This document shows, one piece after another, positions 23,352 to 30,650 of a stretch of DNA of 36,813 nt (the stretch's first letter is position 1; every line of letters begins with the position of its first letter). The stretch comes from a virus, in the IMG/VR virus record IMGVR_UViG_3300025000_000260, positions 1 to 36,813 of that record; one strand, written 5' to 3'. A program made the position numbers and the translations under genes. The notes beneath the pieces were generated by a model. That model saw only the letters and a list, made by a program, of their open reading frames with translations. It was not told where the DNA came from and did no database searches.

Positions 23352-25691
23352 ATGTATTATTCCTCAAGAGAGGCTGCCGGGACGCTTATCAGTCCGATCG
23401 ATGGAAGCGTCCTCTATGCGCTCCCCCTCCGGAACATCTCGATCAAGGAATCCCCCGCCCTGGGAGCCCGGAAGTACTCCCGCTCCTCGGCGATGGATGC
23501 GCCCTTGATCCGCGATCACGCAACGGTTACCTTTGCCAAGACCGTGCAATCCCTCGAGTTGATCGCCATCATCAAGGCCTGGCGGAAGGGCGCTCGGCAT
23601 TACCCCTTTGCTGTCGATCTCAGGTGTGTTCGCTACCGTCACCCCCACCTGAGGCTCGCCCTGACGAACTCCAACGGCACGATCGAGATGCACACCGCCT
23701 ACGATTGCAGCCTCTCCGATCGGGGCTTCGGAATCTCGGCTCCTGGCGCCCTGGCCGAGGAGAGTATTACCCTGGATGCCCTGGGCGGTCTCGATAATCC
23801 AGGCGCTGACCACGGGGTACCCTGTCAACCGACGCGCCTCTTCCGATCCGGTTCCGCCTCCTACATCACCTCCGCAGGGGCCTATGCCGTCGCGGGGGAT
23901 GGAGTGGCAAGATTCGGGCTGCCTGGGCCGATAGCGCGGAGGAATCTATTCGTATGGTCGGGCGATCCTACAAAATCCCCCTGGGATAAGTCGGACGTCA
24001 CCATCACCGGGGGGCTCCCGGACGCTTTCGGCGGGAATACCGCAACGCTGTTAACGATGACAACGAACGGGGGCGGGGTTATTTATCAGCCGTTCGCCGT
24101 GACGGCCGGAAAACAGATGATCTATTCGTTCTACGCAAAACGCGGCACCAGTACCTCTCCGAAATACTGCGCGTATGACACCACGTCGGGCCAGGTGGGC
24201 ATCATCGTGCGGACATCGTATTACAGCCTGATCAGCGATTCTGTCTTCGCCCGAGTGGTGATGGCCTTTACCGTCCCCGCAGGCTGCACCTCGCTCAATA
24301 TTTATCCATCAAGTGATAGCGGGATCGGAACCGTCATCACCTGTGGTCATCAACTCGAGGTTGATAGCGGATCGCATCTACCGGGCGCATATCAGGCCAC
24401 CAACGCGACCGGTATCGATTCAACAGCTCTATCCGCCGAATACGCCACCAATGCGGGCCTCGTGCTGGAGGGTGCAGTAAATCAATACCTCGCCAGCCCC
24501 GACACCCCGGCAACCCAGACGGTATCTCTGGGGGCAGGGACGTACACACTGGGGATGGATGACACTGGCAGCGTGGCGCTCTCAGGAGGACCCACAGGTA
24601 CGGCGACAGCGATCGCCCCCGCGACATTTACCCTGGCCGGGACCACGAGCGTGACTTTCACCGTCACCGCTCCCGTAACCCGCTTCAACCTCCAAAACCT
24701 CCCATTCCGCTCAAGCCACATCCCCGGGGCGTCCCGCAACGCAGACCTCTGCGCCGCCTCCTCCCCCTACAACGAGATCGCCAACAGCCACGACCTCACC
24801 GCATCCACCTACACCAAATCCGCAGGATGCACCGTGACGGCCAGCGGGGGGCGCTCCCTCGTCACACTGGCAGCCACCACGGATAACCTCTATCAGGCAA
24901 TCTCCTCCCTTGTGACCCCTATCGCCTCGACAACCCGCACCATCGCGGCGGAACTCATGCTCCCCTCCTCCTCGGCCATCTCGGGCAGCGTCCTCCTCCG
25001 CCTCCTCGACCAGGCGGGCAATCAGATCGCGTCAACCACGGTCAATACATCGACCCTCAACACCTCGACGCCAACGACGGTATTTGTCACCGGCACCCCG
25101 GCGAGCGATGACACGGAACTGAGAGTGCAAACCATCGGCAACTCGGGGACGGGCGGCATCCTGCATGACAACTGGCGGATGGTCCAGGGCTCCATGCCGG
25201 GGATCGAGGTTAGGACGGGGGACACGCCGATCCTTCGCCCTGCTGATGACGTGGTCGATCCGGTCTGGAATAGCAACGGGAAAATCGCCGGATCGTTCGT
25301 CCTCCCGGTGGGCGCAAACGTCGCAGCCGGGACCGTCATCCTCGGCAAAATCGGGGAGATCGTTATCACTCAACTCGCCTCGACCATCACCCTCTCCAGG
25401 GCCAGCAACGGGGGAACGAGGACTGTTTCCATCACCCTCAACGCAGCGGACGGGGGACTACACGCCTTCGAGATTTCCTGGGGCAACTACACCACGGCAG
25501 GAACCAGGGCGATGCCTCTCACCCTGACAGTCGGAGCGCAGACGGCAACCATCGACGCCGCCGCGCTCTACGGCGACACCTCCTGGACGCCACCCGAACG
25601 GATCTGGCTGAGTGGGGGGAGCTCCTTCGCAACCCTCAAGGGCGTAAAGCCTGATTTCCGCGCTATCCCCACCGGCTCCATCGCAGCATAA
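23352..25691 (+). CDS. Tail fibre / receptor-binding protein with carbohydrate-binding-like modules
   Basis: ATG at 23352 follows TTTGGAGGCATC. Residues 1-150 form a tail-attachment domain unlike the rest. From about residue 195 a module opening RRNLFVWSGDPTKSPWDKSDVTITGG resembles CBM-type jelly rolls found in phage fibres (FYAKRGTS, FARVVMAFTVPAGCTSLNIY). Similar beta modules occupy 480-620 (NEIANSHDLTASTYTKSAGC and RTIAAELMLPSSSAI) and 640-770. The order fits a receptor-binding protein recognising a surface glycan. Ser, Thr and Gly are abundant. Its 779 aa and place after the hub support this. Confidence 0.75.
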   Translation: MYYSSREAAGTLISPIDGSVLYALPLRNISIKESPALGARKYSRSSAMDAPLIRDHATVTFAKTVQSLELIAIIKAWRKGARHYPFAVDLRCVRYRHPHLRLALTNSNGTIEMHTAYDCSLSDRGFGISAPGALAEESITLDALGGLDNPGADHGVPCQPTRLFRSGSASYITSAGAYAVAGDGVARFGLPGPIARRNLFVWSGDPTKSPWDKSDVTITGGLPDAFGGNTATLLTMTTNGGGVIYQPFAVTAGKQMIYSFYAKRGTSTSPKYCAYDTTSGQVGIIVRTSYYSLISDSVFARVVMAFTVPAGCTSLNIYPSSDSGIGTVITCGHQLEVDSGSHLPGAYQATNATGIDSTALSAEYATNAGLVLEGAVNQYLASPDTPATQTVSLGAGTYTLGMDDTGSVALSGGPTGTATAIAPATFTLAGTTSVTFTVTAPVTRFNLQNLPFRSSHIPGASRNADLCAASSPYNEIANSHDLTASTYTKSAGCTVTASGGRSLVTLAATTDNLYQAISSLVTPIASTTRTIAAELMLPSSSAISGSVLLRLLDQAGNQIASTTVNTSTLNTSTPTTVFVTGTPASDDTELRVQTIGNSGTGGILHDNWRMVQGSMPGIEVRTGDTPILRPADDVVDPVWNSNGKIAGSFVLPVGANVAAGTVILGKIGEIVITQLASTITLSRASNGGTRTVSITLNAADGGLHAFEISWGNYTTAGTRAMPLTLTVGAQTATIDAAALYGDTSWTPPERIWLSGGSSFATLKGVKPDFRAIPTGSIAA

Positions 25692-25708
25692 CGAAAGGAC
25701 GAAACACC

Positions 25709-26122
25709 ATGGCACAGCCCCTCCCCGTGCAAATCACCGAGATTCAGATCGCCCGATTCTCCGTCGACCCCGAGGCCATGCGCATGGTCATCGACTACAC
25801 CGAGGGGAATAGTACTTCGGGCACCTACACGCCTCTCCGAGAGGGCAGCAAGACTATCGAGGGGGCAGAGATGGCCGCCCTCTGCAACCATCCGATCTAC
25901 GACCAGTCCGGAGCCCAGCTCAACTTCTATGAGACGATCCGAAACCTCGTCTACGGCGTCATCATCCCGTCCCCTGCGCCTGTCATTCCTGCGCCGGTAC
26001 CGCCTGCCCCTGAGCCGGAAGCACCGCCCGCTCCCGAGCCCGAACCGGAGCCGGAAGTGCCCGTCGAGCCTCCCGTTGATCCGCCCGTCGAGCCTGAGCC
26101 CGATCCCGAGGTGACAGCATGA
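25709..26122 (+). CDS. Tail-associated protein with Pro/Glu repeat tail (137 aa)
   Basis: ATG at 25709 with GAAAGGACG upstream. The first 90 residues are mixed alpha/beta (VQITEIQIARFSVDPEAMRM) and may be a small fibre-associated domain. Residues 90-135 are almost only Pro, Glu, Ala and Val (PAPEPEAPPAPEPEPEPE), a stiff acidic linker. No family is named. Its stop overlaps the next start. Confidence 0.6.
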   Translation: MAQPLPVQITEIQIARFSVDPEAMRMVIDYTEGNSTSGTYTPLREGSKTIEGAEMAALCNHPIYDQSGAQLNFYETIRNLVYGVIIPSPAPVIPAPVPPAPEPEAPPAPEPEPEPEVPVEPPVDPPVEPEPDPEVTA

Positions 26123-26646
26123 GAAACACCATCCGAGCCTGGAACTGGTGCAAGACCAGATGGAGCCGCCTGAACGACTGGATTATGAGAGGGGAACCGA
26201 GAAAATCGGTTCCCCTTTTTGCATCTCCAGTGGAGGCCGCTGAATACCTCATGGCCAAGGCCCACTACGTTCCCGATCCCCTCGGCGGCGCACTCGATTG
26301 GTACGTGCATCCTGAGAGGCTACAAGCGGCGATGGAAGACTGCCGCATGGCCGTGGCGCGCATCCCTGGCGTTGACTGCGAGGACTGGGCGACCTGGGCC
26401 TACGTGGCGCTCCTTCGCATTCCCGGATGCAAGCCTCGCCTCCTCACCCTGGGCGATACCTCGGGGCGCTGGGGCCACCATGTGATCTGTGTTTACTCGC
26501 TGGCTGGGAAGTACGGGGCGATCGACGTGTCCGGCCACCGAGCGCTTGCCGATCTGGACGAGGCGAGAATTTGCGCCCTCTGGACCTCGCTCAACAACGA
26601 CGGCACCCGCTACACCGAGGCCGTGCCTACCGCTTACCCTTTTTGA
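26119..26646 (+). CDS. Transglutaminase-like cysteine peptidase
   Basis: The ATG at 26119 overlaps the preceding stop. A candidate catalytic triad is clear: C87 in GVDCEDWATWAY, H120/H121 in RWGHHVICVY, and D136 in YGAIDVSGH. This spacing is typical of transglutaminase/papain-fold peptidases. The first 30 residues are basic and Trp-rich and could touch membrane or wall. It may act on peptidoglycan cross-links or another host target; by place it belongs with the lysis genes. An intrinsic terminator-like hairpin lies inside its codons 25-34. A downstream ATG at 26250 is a poorer start. Confidence 0.65.
   Translation: MRNTIRAWNWCKTRWSRLNDWIMRGEPRKSVPLFASPVEAAEYLMAKAHYVPDPLGGALDWYVHPERLQAAMEDCRMAVARIPGVDCEDWATWAYVALLRIPGCKPRLLTLGDTSGRWGHHVICVYSLAGKYGAIDVSGHRALADLDEARICALWTSLNNDGTRYTEAVPTAYPF
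26191..26220 (+). terminator. Terminator-like hairpin inside the peptidase gene
   Basis: A perfect 10-bp stem GGGGAACCGA / TCGGTTCCCC with a GAAAA loop and TTTTT directly after. It would be a strong Rho-independent terminator, yet lies 72 bases into a coding region. It may attenuate lysis genes. Confidence 0.65.
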
Positions 26647-26660
26647 CAGGAAGGACCATC

Positions 26661-27131
26661 ATGAGCAATCTTTTCTCCTTGGCCGATGCCACGGGCCACT
26701 ACTGCGCCCGTCTGGTGGAAGCCGCACCCATCAAAATCGCTATCGCCCTGCTCGTCTCCTGGGCGGGATGGCTCTCGACCCCGGGCATCACGCAGGCGGC
26801 TATCTGGCTGCTCATCGCGGATTGGGTGACGGGGCTCATCAAGAGCGGCCTGCAACATCAAATCAATTCGGACTCCGGAGTGAGGGGCGCAATCAAATCT
26901 CTGATTTACCTCTCCCTCCTGGCCGTCGCCGGGGTGATCGCCTCGACCGGGGGAAGTGCCGCCGCGGTGGGCGAATGGATCGGCGTGGCGATCGTGCTGA
27001 CCGAGGCGGTATCGAACCTGGAGAACCTGGACGCGATCGCGTGTTTTTTCGGGGTGGAGGTGCCGGTGCTTAAGCGGGCTCTGGCGGTCCTGAGGATGAA
27101 GGCTGCGCTCGAGATGGAAAAGGAGGCCTGA
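26661..27131 (+). CDS. Holin
   Basis: ATG at 26661 follows AGGAAGGACCATC. The 156-aa protein has about four hydrophobic segments (near residues 22-38, 40-60, 79-95 and 100-117), with a TGLIKSGLQ turn and a charged, helical C-terminal end. The IADWVTGLIKSG and VRGAIKSLIYLSLLAVAG parts match the toxin-secretion/phage holin group (phage_holin_4). It would make the inner-membrane hole that lets the peptidase reach the wall. The endolysin begins at the next base. Confidence 0.85.
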   Translation: MSNLFSLADATGHYCARLVEAAPIKIAIALLVSWAGWLSTPGITQAAIWLLIADWVTGLIKSGLQHQINSDSGVRGAIKSLIYLSLLAVAGVIASTGGSAAAVGEWIGVAIVLTEAVSNLENLDAIACFFGVEVPVLKRALAVLRMKAALEMEKEA

Positions 27132-27521
27132 ATGCCGACCCAACTCACCCCGCATTTCACCCTGGAAGAACTCCTCTGTAAGTGCGGGAAATGTACCCCG
27201 CCCGCACCGGTCGTCGCCAACCTCAAGCGCCTGGCGCCCGTCCTCGAAAAGATCCGCATAGCCCTGGGCAAGCCCGTGATCGTCAATTCCGGCTACCGCT
27301 GTCCTCATCGGAACGCCGAGGCGGGAGGCGTAGCCGATAGCCAACACGTCAAGGGTACCGCCGCCGATCTCACCATCGCAGGCGTGAGCCCTGGCAGGAT
27401 AGCAGAGGAAGCAGGAAAAATCGCCCAGGTCGGAGGCATCGGCGTCTATCCTTATCAGGGGTTTTGTCACGTAGACATTCGGCCCCGAGTAGGAGGACAA
27501 ATCACCCGCTGGAACGGATAA
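27132..27521 (+). CDS. Endolysin, peptidase M15 family
   Basis: A 129-aa zinc peptidase of the M15A/VanY-like type that cuts peptide links in peptidoglycan. Zinc ligands are H72 and D79 in SQHVKGTAADL and H113 in FCHVDIR. The IVNSGYRCPHRN segment before them is also diagnostic, and a CKCGKC turn lies near the start. There is no signal peptide, so it needs the holin. It starts at the base after the holin stop and is followed by a terminator. No spanin gene is obvious. Confidence 0.92.
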   Translation: MPTQLTPHFTLEELLCKCGKCTPPAPVVANLKRLAPVLEKIRIALGKPVIVNSGYRCPHRNAEAGGVADSQHVKGTAADLTIAGVSPGRIAEEAGKIAQVGGIGVYPYQGFCHVDIRPRVGGQITRWNG

Positions 27522-27526
27522 CAAAA

Positions 27527-27559
27527 AGCCCCGGTCGAAATGATCGGGGCTCTCTTTTT
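27527..27559. terminator. Bidirectional terminator between endolysin and - strand operon
   Basis: The stem AGCCCCGGTC / GATCGGGGCT (one G-T pair) with a five-base loop is followed by CTCTTTTT on the + strand; on the - strand it is followed by TTTTTG. It separates converging transcripts. Confidence 0.85.
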
Positions 27560-27956
27560 ACACCTGGGGGTTCTCTTTGTCGAACTCAAACTCCTCACCG
27601 TATTTGTCGAAATGGGCGATGACGTATATCGCATAAAAATCCTGAGGAGATACGTCAGGGGAGGTTGCGTGGATGGCCTCGCGGATCTCGTCGTCCATGT
27701 GGGCAACAACAGCCTCCCAGTCGAAGGTATTCCCAAAAATTGTCTTGATTTCCATTTTTTCCTCTCTCTCCAGCGCATCCAGCGCCATCTCGATCAGTTC
27801 TCCGATGTTGCCGCATCCGTGGCGGGCCTTGGCCTGTTTCATTCTCTCGATGGTTTCCGGCCTCAGTTTGGCCTGGTAGGGGACCGTGGGGAGGGAAGGG
27901 CGACCAGCGCCCTCCCTTGCCCCGCCCGAGTTTGCCCGGGGACCGCCTCTAGGCAT
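27558..27956 (-). CDS. Putative DNA-binding protein (132 aa), second gene of a - strand operon
   Basis: ATG at 27956 overlaps the first gene's stop (TAATG). Residues 1-20 (MPRGGPRANSGGAREGAGRP) are an AT-hook-like basic Gly/Arg/Pro arm. Residues 25-65 (KLRPETIERMKQAKARHG, IGELIEMALDALEREE) look like a ribbon-helix-helix unit. The acidic C-terminal part (VVAHMDDEIREAIHATSPDVS, EFEFDKENPQV) resembles small acidic proteins of mobile elements. This is the profile of an autoregulator or antitoxin. Repeated operator-like sites stand at the operon promoter. Functions compatible with this are a toxin-antitoxin pair or an anti-CRISPR operon; neither is shown. Confidence 0.65.
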   Translation of the reverse strand: MPRGGPRANSGGAREGAGRPSLPTVPYQAKLRPETIERMKQAKARHGCGNIGELIEMALDALEREEKMEIKTIFGNTFDWEAVVAHMDDEIREAIHATSPDVSPQDFYAIYVIAHFDKYGEEFEFDKENPQV

Positions 27957-28129
27957 TAATACATACCGCAATTATCAGGGTTGAGGCGATCTTCTTCGAG
28001 GGCTTCCCGTCCGCGCTTGAGGAGCTTGAGGTAATACCTATTCAGAGCGTCTGCATTTTCGATATCAACTCCGGCCCGCCTTGCAAACTTTTTCAGGTCT
28101 TCCATGTCGTACTTGTTGAGATTCATCAT
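27956..28129 (-). CDS. Small protein (57-58 aa), first gene of a - strand operon
   Basis: Two adjacent ATGs (28129 and 28126) follow AAAGGGGAAACG. The product is all helical and charged: DMEDLKKFARRAGVDIENAD, LNRYYLKLLKRGREALEEDR, then a short tail with one Cys. It looks like a small helical protein rather than a fragment. It is not recognised. It is transcribed from the promoter at 28170-28197 and coupled by TAATG to the putative DNA-binding partner. Confidence 0.6.
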   Translation of the reverse strand: MMNLNKYDMEDLKKFARRAGVDIENADALNRYYLKLLKRGREALEEDRLNPDNCGMY

Positions 28130-28169
28130 TTTCGTTTCCCCTTTCGTGTTCTCTGCTCTCCACTCTTTT

Positions 28170-28216
28170 ATTATACACGGTATCAGCAAAAAGTAAACAG
28201 GTATTCAGCAAAAAAA
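28170..28216 (-). promoter_or_regulatory. Promoter with two operator-like direct repeats
   Basis: On the - strand, TTTACT (28192-28197) and a perfect TATAAT (28170-28175) are 16 bases apart, a good sigma-70-type promoter, 41 bases before the first gene. On the + strand, GGTATCAGCAAAAAG (28179-28193) and GGTATTCAGCAAAAAAA (28200-28216) are near-identical direct repeats; the first covers the spacer and the edge of the -35. This suits repression by a protein binding both copies. Confidence 0.7.
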
Positions 28217-28240
28217 CAGAAAGAATTTTTTGGAGGTTCT

Positions 28241-28888
28241 ATGACCCAGCGAATCCAGTCTTTCATCGCCTTTGTCCTGGCGGGCATCATCATCACGACA
28301 GGAATCGCCCTCTTCCGTTCCTGCCAGGTCCCCCGGATCGTCATCCCGGCCACCCCCTCGATCGCCATCGCGACTCCTGCCCCCTCCCCATCCCCCCAGT
28401 TGCAGGCGGCGAGCAAAACCACCTCGACGGCGGCCGGTACCGGGACGCAAAAAACCAAGGTCACCCTCTGGCTGCCATCACCTGAAAACGCCAAAAAGCC
28501 GACCTCGCAGGAGGCCCAGGAAGGGGTCTTGACTGCTGTGCCCGGTACGTCTGGACCTGCCGGAAACTGGGGGAAAATCGAGATCGAGCTTGAGCAGGAG
28601 ATTTCGACCGCGGCCACCTCGAGCGGGGAGGCTTCGGCGTCGATCGCGCCCAACTGTCTACAAAATGTAGAAAGTTCGATCGGCATCATCGCCGGAACCA
28701 TGCCGGGTATCATCGCCCTCGACTGGAGAGCGATCCACCTCGGACCTCTCGGCCTCGACCTGGCGGCAAATCATCGGAGTGTTTCGGCTGGCATCTCGGC
28801 AGGCGGGAAAATCTTCGGACTCGCTGGAGGCTATCAGGCTTTCGATGGCGGGCGGGGAATTTTCGCAGCGGGAGGGGTGAGGTTCTGA
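28241..28888 (+). CDS. Membrane-anchored protein (215 aa), possible lysis accessory
   Basis: ATG at 28241 with a strong TTTTTTGGAGGTTCT before it. Residues 7-27 (QSFIAFVLAGIIITTGIALF) are a single membrane helix, likely a signal anchor, followed by one Cys. Residues 30-75 are Pro/Ser/Ala/Thr-rich. The last 60 residues are Gly-rich and beta-like (SVSAGISAGGKIFGLAGGYQ). Position after the endolysin suggests a spanin-like or envelope role, but there is no clear coiled coil. No family named. Its stop codon sits in an inverted repeat. Confidence 0.6.
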   Translation: MTQRIQSFIAFVLAGIIITTGIALFRSCQVPRIVIPATPSIAIATPAPSPSPQLQAASKTTSTAAGTGTQKTKVTLWLPSPENAKKPTSQEAQEGVLTAVPGTSGPAGNWGKIEIELEQEISTAATSSGEASASIAPNCLQNVESSIGIIAGTMPGIIALDWRAIHLGPLGLDLAANHRSVSAGISAGGKIFGLAGGYQAFDGGRGIFAAGGVRF

Positions 28889-28922
28889 TTAGAAACCAAT
28901 CCGCATTTTTTAGTTTCTAATC
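28887..28922. repeat. Inverted repeat with 10-bp arms
   Basis: GATTAGAAAC (28887-28896) and GTTTCTAATC (28913-28922) are perfect arms around a 16-base loop containing six T. They cover the stop codon of the upstream gene. It could be a weak terminator or a protein site. Confidence 0.55.
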
Positions 28923-28928
28923 GCACAT

Positions 28929-28956
28929 GGGGAGGCTTCGGCTTCCCCTTTTTTTT
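28929..28956 (+). terminator. Rho-independent terminator, UUCG tetraloop
   Basis: GGGGAGGC-TTCG-GCTTCCCC has an 8-bp stem with one G-T pair and a C(UUCG)G loop, followed by eight T. It ends the lysis transcript. Confidence 0.85.
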
Positions 28957-28965
28957 ATCTGCAGC

Positions 28966-28997
28966 AAAAAGCCCGAGATGCTAGTAACATCGCGGGC
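28966..28997 (-). terminator. Terminator for the repressor-integrase transcript
   Basis: On the - strand a stem with arms at 28988-28997 and 28971-28980 (nine pairs, one mismatch) and a seven-base loop is followed by TTTTTG. It lies about 150 bases past the integrase stop. The stretch 28998-29122 holds no gene. Confidence 0.6.
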
Positions 28998-29122
28998 CTA
29001 CCGGTAAGGATTCCGTTTACCACGTCAGTAATGAGGCTCCCTTGACTGCCATCATACCACGGCCCCTTCTTTTTTTGTGGCGAGGATCGAGGGGCTGATA
29101 GGGGAGTAGGGGGCATGGTATG

Positions 29123-29174
29123 AGTGGGGCCTTTGCGGAGGTGCGGCCTACTGCGGATCTACAAAGGCCCCACT
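29123..29174. other. Candidate attP: 52-bp dyad at the integrase 3' end
   Basis: Perfect 13-bp arms AGTGGGGCCTTTG (29123-29135) and CAAAGGCCCCACT (29162-29174) surround a 26-base centre that is only partly symmetric. The centre falls on the integrase stop codon. Length near 50 bp, outer inverted arms and a place next to the recombinase gene are those of serine-integrase attP sites. There is no T-run on either side, so it is not a good terminator. Confidence 0.45.
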
Positions 29175-30650
29175 TCTGATCCCGTTATAGCGCCGCATGT
29201 TCTCGCGGGGGACCGAGATGAACTCGCGTTCGTCTGACAGGGGAAACCTCGGATAGATCTTAAACTCTCCCACCGTCACAATGCAACGCTCGACCAGCAG
29301 GCGCAAGAGATCGCCACGCTTCTGCTCGTCCAGGTCAACCCACATCCCCATGAGGTCTTCGGATATCTGGAGATGTTTTGGCGCAAAGGGCTCGACAACC
29401 TTCATCCCTGAAAGCTCTCCGTCGATTCGTTTGATGTTCGCAGACATTTCCTTGATGTCCGTCACGCCGGATCGGAAAAGATCCTTCTCTCGCTCTCTCC
29501 TGGACTGGAGATCTTTTATCCGCCTCTCCCTGGCCTTGTCGTCTTTCGGCTTTGCCTTGCGAGGAGTCGACGCGGCATGCTTGATGGCTTCTCGAATCTC
29601 TAGCCCGATGGACGGCACCACCCGAAGCTCCAGAAACAGCCTCCCGATGCTTGGGCGAAGCTCGCAAGACGATTTTCCTTTATCGCTCATGCTTGAGCAA
29701 CGATAGTCGTATTGGGAATGTCGACGAAGAACGCTCCCGCACTCGCAATAAATCAACCCTGACCAGGCGTATTTCTTGCCAAAAATAGCGCGAGGGGAAC
29801 TTGCCGCGTTCTCATCCAATAGGCCTTGAGCGCGATCCCAGTCATCTTGAGAGACGATCGGCATGTGGGTGTTTTCGCACACGATCCAGGTTGACGGGTC
29901 TTGCCACTTCTTGCGCCTGCTCCCGGTGGACGTGCGGACATACTTGCTTCGCTGCCACACCGTCTTGCCGAGGTAGATCGGGTTTCGGAGGATGCCGCGC
30001 ACGGAGGTATAAGAGAACAGGCTTCCTGTTTTCGAGCGATACCCCAGGGCGTTCAAACGATCGGCGGTGCCTCGCAGGGTTCGATCCTGCAGGAAGGATC
30101 GGAACACCTCGCGGACGATCTCTGCATCTCCTTCCACCGTGACGAATTTTCCATCATCGACCGCATACCCCAGGGGAATCGCTCCCCAGTTTCGACGGCC
30201 ACCGGCTGCTATGTGGGCCATGGATGACTTGACCCGCTCTGCCGTGTTATCGCTCTCAACCTGAGCCCAGACCGCCAGCATGCCCACCATGGCAACGCCG
30301 TAATGCGTGGAAGTGTCGAAGTCCTGAGTGAGCGAAATGAAGGCTATGTCGTTGTCCTGGAGGACGCCCAGCACCTCATGAGTTTTTCTCATCGAGCGAG
30401 CCAGACGATCGAGCTTGTAAACGATCACGGCATCGAAGGCCCGCTTGCTCGCGGCGTCCATCATTCGCTTGAGCTCTGGCCGCTTGTCGTTCTTGCCGCT
30501 CATCACATCGACGTATTTACCCGCGAAGTGCCAGCCCTTTGCCTCACAGCGGGCTTGGGCCATTTCGAGTTGCGAATCCAGGGAGACACCTTCTTGCGCC
30601 TGCTGGGTCGTGGAGACGCGGGCGTATAAGACGGCGCGAGTTATAGCCAT
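29148..30650 (-). CDS. int: Large serine integrase
   Basis: A 500-aa serine recombinase. Residues 1-140 are the catalytic domain: nucleophile S13 in YARVST, then YKLDRLARSMR and the AQVESDNTAERVK stretch. Residues about 160-290 are the recombinase domain (GAIPLGYAVDD, VRGILRNPIYLGK). A zinc ribbon lies near 310-340 (CECGS, RCSS, CELR), followed by a long coiled coil (370-420). It inserts the phage genome at attB and leaves attL/attR. The ATG follows GAGGATTAA, and the gene directly follows the repressor stop, so both are in one transcript. The length is normal. Confidence 0.95.
   Translation of the reverse strand: MAITRAVLYARVSTTQQAQEGVSLDSQLEMAQARCEAKGWHFAGKYVDVMSGKNDKRPELKRMMDAASKRAFDAVIVYKLDRLARSMRKTHEVLGVLQDNDIAFISLTQDFDTSTHYGVAMVGMLAVWAQVESDNTAERVKSSMAHIAAGGRRNWGAIPLGYAVDDGKFVTVEGDAEIVREVFRSFLQDRTLRGTADRLNALGYRSKTGSLFSYTSVRGILRNPIYLGKTVWQRSKYVRTSTGSRRKKWQDPSTWIVCENTHMPIVSQDDWDRAQGLLDENAASSPRAIFGKKYAWSGLIYCECGSVLRRHSQYDYRCSSMSDKGKSSCELRPSIGRLFLELRVVPSIGLEIREAIKHAASTPRKAKPKDDKARERRIKDLQSRREREKDLFRSGVTDIKEMSANIKRIDGELSGMKVVEPFAPKHLQISEDLMGMWVDLDEQKRGDLLRLLVERCIVTVGEFKIYPRFPLSDEREFISVPRENMRRYNGIRSGAFVDPQ

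Noticed and set aside
27560-27959. A + strand 139-aa frame opposite the - strand operon
   Set aside because: It has no good ribosome binding site, and the - strand has a promoter, coupled starts and a terminator that account for the region.
29040-29122. Imperfect inverted words TACCACGGCCCC and GGGGCATGGTA as an alternative attP
   Set aside because: The arms need gaps to pair and the perfect 13-bp dyad at 29123-29174 is a better candidate.
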